Assembly (NCBI RefSeq): GCF_029846715.1
Contig: NZ_JARVWW010000008.1
Location: 124,001-188,000 of the forward strand
DNA: 64,000 nucleotides
From: Bradyrhizobium nivariense
GTDB taxonomy: Bacteria > Pseudomonadota > Alphaproteobacteria > Rhizobiales > Xanthobacteraceae
Direction: 5' to 3'
A model generated the notes under the pieces. The model did not search any database. It saw nothing but the letters and a program-made list of their open reading frames with translations, and had not been told where the DNA came from. Positions 62,375 through 64,000 of this stretch are shown piece after piece. The position numbers and the translations under genes are program-made. The first letter of the stretch is position 1. Every line of letters starts with the position of its first letter.

Positions 62375-62814
62375 GTACGCTCAAGATCGATGCGATCGCT
62401 GAGGCCGATGTCGAGCCTGTGGTCGCGCTGTGGCAGCGCTGCGGCCTGACCCGGCCGTGGAACGATCCGCACGCGGACATCGCGCTGGCGCGGCGGCGCG
62501 ACAATTCCACCATCCTGCTCGGCCGCGACGGCGGCGCCATCGTCGCCACCGTCATGGTCGGCCATGACGGCCATCGCGGCTGGGTCTATTACGTCGCGGT
62601 CGATCCCGATGGCCGCAAGCGCGGCCATGGCCGGGTGATCATGGCCGCCGCCGAGGACTGGCTGCGCGCCGCTGGAATTCTAAAGCTCCAGCTCCTCGTC
62701 CGGCGCGGAAATGAGCAGGCCAATGCGTTCTACCAGTCGCTCGGCTTCGAGGAATCGACCTCGGTGATGTTCCAGAAGTGGCTCGACGGCCGCGACACCA
62801 CTCCAAGCAACTGA
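62371..62814 (+). CDS. GNAT-family N-acetyltransferase (YpeA-like)
   Basis: The protein has 147 residues. The GTG at 62371 overlaps the preceding stop (GTGA), indicating coupled translation. The acetyl-CoA motif is V-A-V-D-P-D-G-R-K-R-G-H-G-R-V-I-M, followed by L-L-V-R-R-G-N-E-Q-A-N-A-F-Y-Q-S-L-G-F-E. The pattern matches YpeA-like acetyltransferases; the acceptor is unknown. Confidence 0.85.
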   Translation: MSTLKIDAIAEADVEPVVALWQRCGLTRPWNDPHADIALARRRDNSTILLGRDGGAIVATVMVGHDGHRGWVYYVAVDPDGRKRGHGRVIMAAAEDWLRAAGILKLQLLVRRGNEQANAFYQSLGFEESTSVMFQKWLDGRDTTPSN

Positions 62815-62823
62815 GATCGAGCC

Positions 62824-63405
62824 ATGACCATTTCCGACCGCGTCCGCATCAAGGACGTCCGCGTGCTCTCGGACAACTGGACGCCCCTGAAGAACACCAC
62901 GCTGGAGTACCGGCGCGCCAACGGCGAATGGCAGACGCAGCACCGCGAGACCTATGAGCGCGACAACGCTGCCGCCGTGCTGCCGTACAATCTCGCACGG
63001 CGTACGGTGATCATGGTGAAGCAATTCCGCCTGCCGGCCTTCATCCGTGGCTACGACGATCTCCTGATCGAGGCGGCCGCCGGCGTGCTGGACGATGCTT
63101 CGCCCGAGGTGCGCATCCGCGCCGAAGCGGAGGAGGAAACCGGCTATCGCCTGCACCACGTGCACAAGGTGTTCGAGGCCTTCATGAGCCCCGGCGCCAT
63201 CACCGAGAAGCTGCATTTCTTCGTCGCCGAATACGAGCCGGAGATGCGGGTGAGCGACGGCGGCGGCCTCGAGCATGAAGGCGAGGACATCGAGGTGCTG
63301 GAACTCTCCATCGACGAGGCGCTGGCGATGATCGCGGACGGGCGCATCATCGACGCCAAGGCGATCATGCTGCTGCAATACGCGGCGCTGCATCTGTTTC
63401 GGTAG
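62824..63405 (+). CDS. nudK: NUDIX hydrolase, GDP-mannose pyrophosphatase (NudK)-like
   Basis: The protein has 193 residues, 9 bases after the GNAT gene. The Nudix box reads G-V-L-D-D-A-S-P-E-V-R-I-R-A-E-A-E-E-E-T-G-Y, the modified form found in NudK rather than the canonical G-x5-E-x7-R-E-U-x-E-E. It ends with L-Q-Y-A-A-L-H-L-F-R. NudK hydrolyses GDP-mannose and related nucleotide sugars. It is probably co-transcribed with the two preceding genes. Confidence 0.85.
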   Translation: MTISDRVRIKDVRVLSDNWTPLKNTTLEYRRANGEWQTQHRETYERDNAAAVLPYNLARRTVIMVKQFRLPAFIRGYDDLLIEAAAGVLDDASPEVRIRAEAEEETGYRLHHVHKVFEAFMSPGAITEKLHFFVAEYEPEMRVSDGGGLEHEGEDIEVLELSIDEALAMIADGRIIDAKAIMLLQYAALHLFR

Positions 63406-63410
63406 GCTGT

Positions 63411-63558
63411 CTTCCTTCTCCCCTTGTGGGAGAAGGTGGCGCGAAGCGCCGGATGAGGGGTATGTTTCCACGAGCTCAGTTGCGTGCGGATAGAGACCCC
63501 TCACCCGTCTCGCCGCTGCGCGGGCGAGCCACCCTCTCCCACAAGGGGAGAGGGGAAG
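63411..63558. repeat. Long palindromic intergenic element
   Basis: CTTCTCCCCTTGTGGGAGAAGG at the left mirrors CCCTCTCCCACAAGGGGAGAG at the right, and inner arms GGATGAGGGGT / ACCCCTCACCCG pair as well. It is a well-known type of Bradyrhizobium palindrome, here after nudK. Confidence 0.7.
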
Positions 63559-63676
63559 ACGGCGCAATTCGCTCCAACATGCATGCAATTCTGGCCTGCG
63601 CCGCCCTTGCCCCCGTTGAGCAACTCGAAAACTATCTCTAGTCTGGCCGCAACAAGAACCACAGGAGACGCGCCCC

Positions 63677-64000
63677 ATGTCAGCTTCGCGCGACGAATTC
63701 GGCTTTGCGCCCGACTACGATTCTCCCGTGCCCTATATGCAGCGCACGCGGGACTATTACACCGCGATTGGCTACACCACGGCGTATCGCTGGGCCCACT
63801 ACACCGAGGCGCCGTTCCAGCCGCTGAAGAAGCCGCTTTCGCAGTCGCGCGTGACGATCATCACCACGGCCGCGCCGTACGATCCGGACAAGGGCGACCA
63901 GGGGCCGGGCGCGGCGTATAATGGCGGCGCGAAATTCTACCAGGTCTATGACGGCGACACAGCGAAGCAGCACGACCTTCGCATCTCCCATATCGGCTAC
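63677..64000 (+). CDS. GrdB/PrdB-like (glycine/sarcosine/betaine reductase selenoprotein B family) protein, N-terminal part
   Basis: The frame is open from the ATG at 63677 (AGGAGACG upstream) to the window edge, giving 108 residues. It begins M-S-A-S-R-D-E-F-G-F-A-P-D-Y and contains Y-M-Q-R-T-R-D-Y-Y, F-Q-P-L-K-K-P-L-S-Q-S-R-V-T-I-I-T-T-A-A and H-D-L-R-I-S-H-I-G-Y. These resemble the N-terminal region of the GrdB/PrdB reductase family. The catalytic Cys/Sec site lies beyond the window, so activity cannot be judged. Confidence 0.65.
   Translation, partial: MSASRDEFGFAPDYDSPVPYMQRTRDYYTAIGYTTAYRWAHYTEAPFQPLKKPLSQSRVTIITTAAPYDPDKGDQGPGAAYNGGAKFYQVYDGDTAKQHDLRISHIGY

Overview
The window looks like chromosomal DNA of a Bradyrhizobium-type alphaproteobacterium. 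The evidence is high GC coding sequence, a red-type (form IC) RuBisCO operon with CbbX, many short hydrophilic or secreted orphan proteins of the kind this genus carries, and several palindromic intergenic elements that I recognise as typical of Bradyrhizobium. The species assignment is an inference from memory and was not searched.

Layout. 1-13 kb: housekeeping and catabolic genes. These are a partial CorA transporter, a YkuD lipoprotein, an extensin-like protein, an acyl-CoA ligase, an MBL hydrolase, glutaryl-CoA dehydrogenase, a RibB-RibX fusion, a KefB-like antiporter, and a PLP aminotransferase facing a short XRE regulator. 13-21 kb: small secreted proteins, an aldo/keto reductase, PhoD phosphatase, a nitronate monooxygenase-like enzyme and an EmrAB-type efflux pair. 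21-29 kb: many stress-type small genes (PRC-barrel, DUF4142, PAP2/DUF3147, ribbon-helix-helix, several peptides) around a pyruvate-oxidase-like enzyme. Several are preceded by GGAAC-N16/17-(C/G/T)GTT boxes like those of the EcfG general stress sigma factor. 29-37 kb: a 2096-residue soluble hybrid histidine kinase carrying eleven 92-residue HAMP-type repeats, followed at once by a REC-PAS-HWE kinase. 37-41 kb: more small stress-type genes, including a lysine-rich histone-H1-like protein, then a DegP-like protease with an inverted repeat in its leader.

42-52 kb: the complete Calvin-cycle operon cbbFPTALSXE on the minus strand, with cbbR divergent. It supplies ribulose-1,5-bisphosphate regeneration, both RuBisCO subunits and the red-type activase. 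A terminator-like hairpin separates cbbS from cbbX. 52-57 kb: small proteins, a stand-alone DUF4118 membrane protein, an MFS exporter with its TetR regulator (a matching operator-like dyad precedes each gene), about 1 kb of repeat-derived noncoding DNA, and a carbon-nitrogen hydrolase of the N-carbamoyl-D-amino-acid amidohydrolase type.

57-64 kb: more small genes, then an AT-richer two-gene cassette at the 3' side of a tRNA-Pro gene. The cassette encodes a TcmP-like protein and its three-Cys partner of the phage Gp37/Gp68 (DUF5131) family. This is the least understood system in the window and the best candidate for undescribed biology. After the tRNA come a Sua5/TsaC enzyme, an FAD-linked 2-hydroxyacid dehydrogenase, a GNAT acetyltransferase, a NudK-like hydrolase and the start of a GrdB/PrdB-like protein cut off by the window edge.
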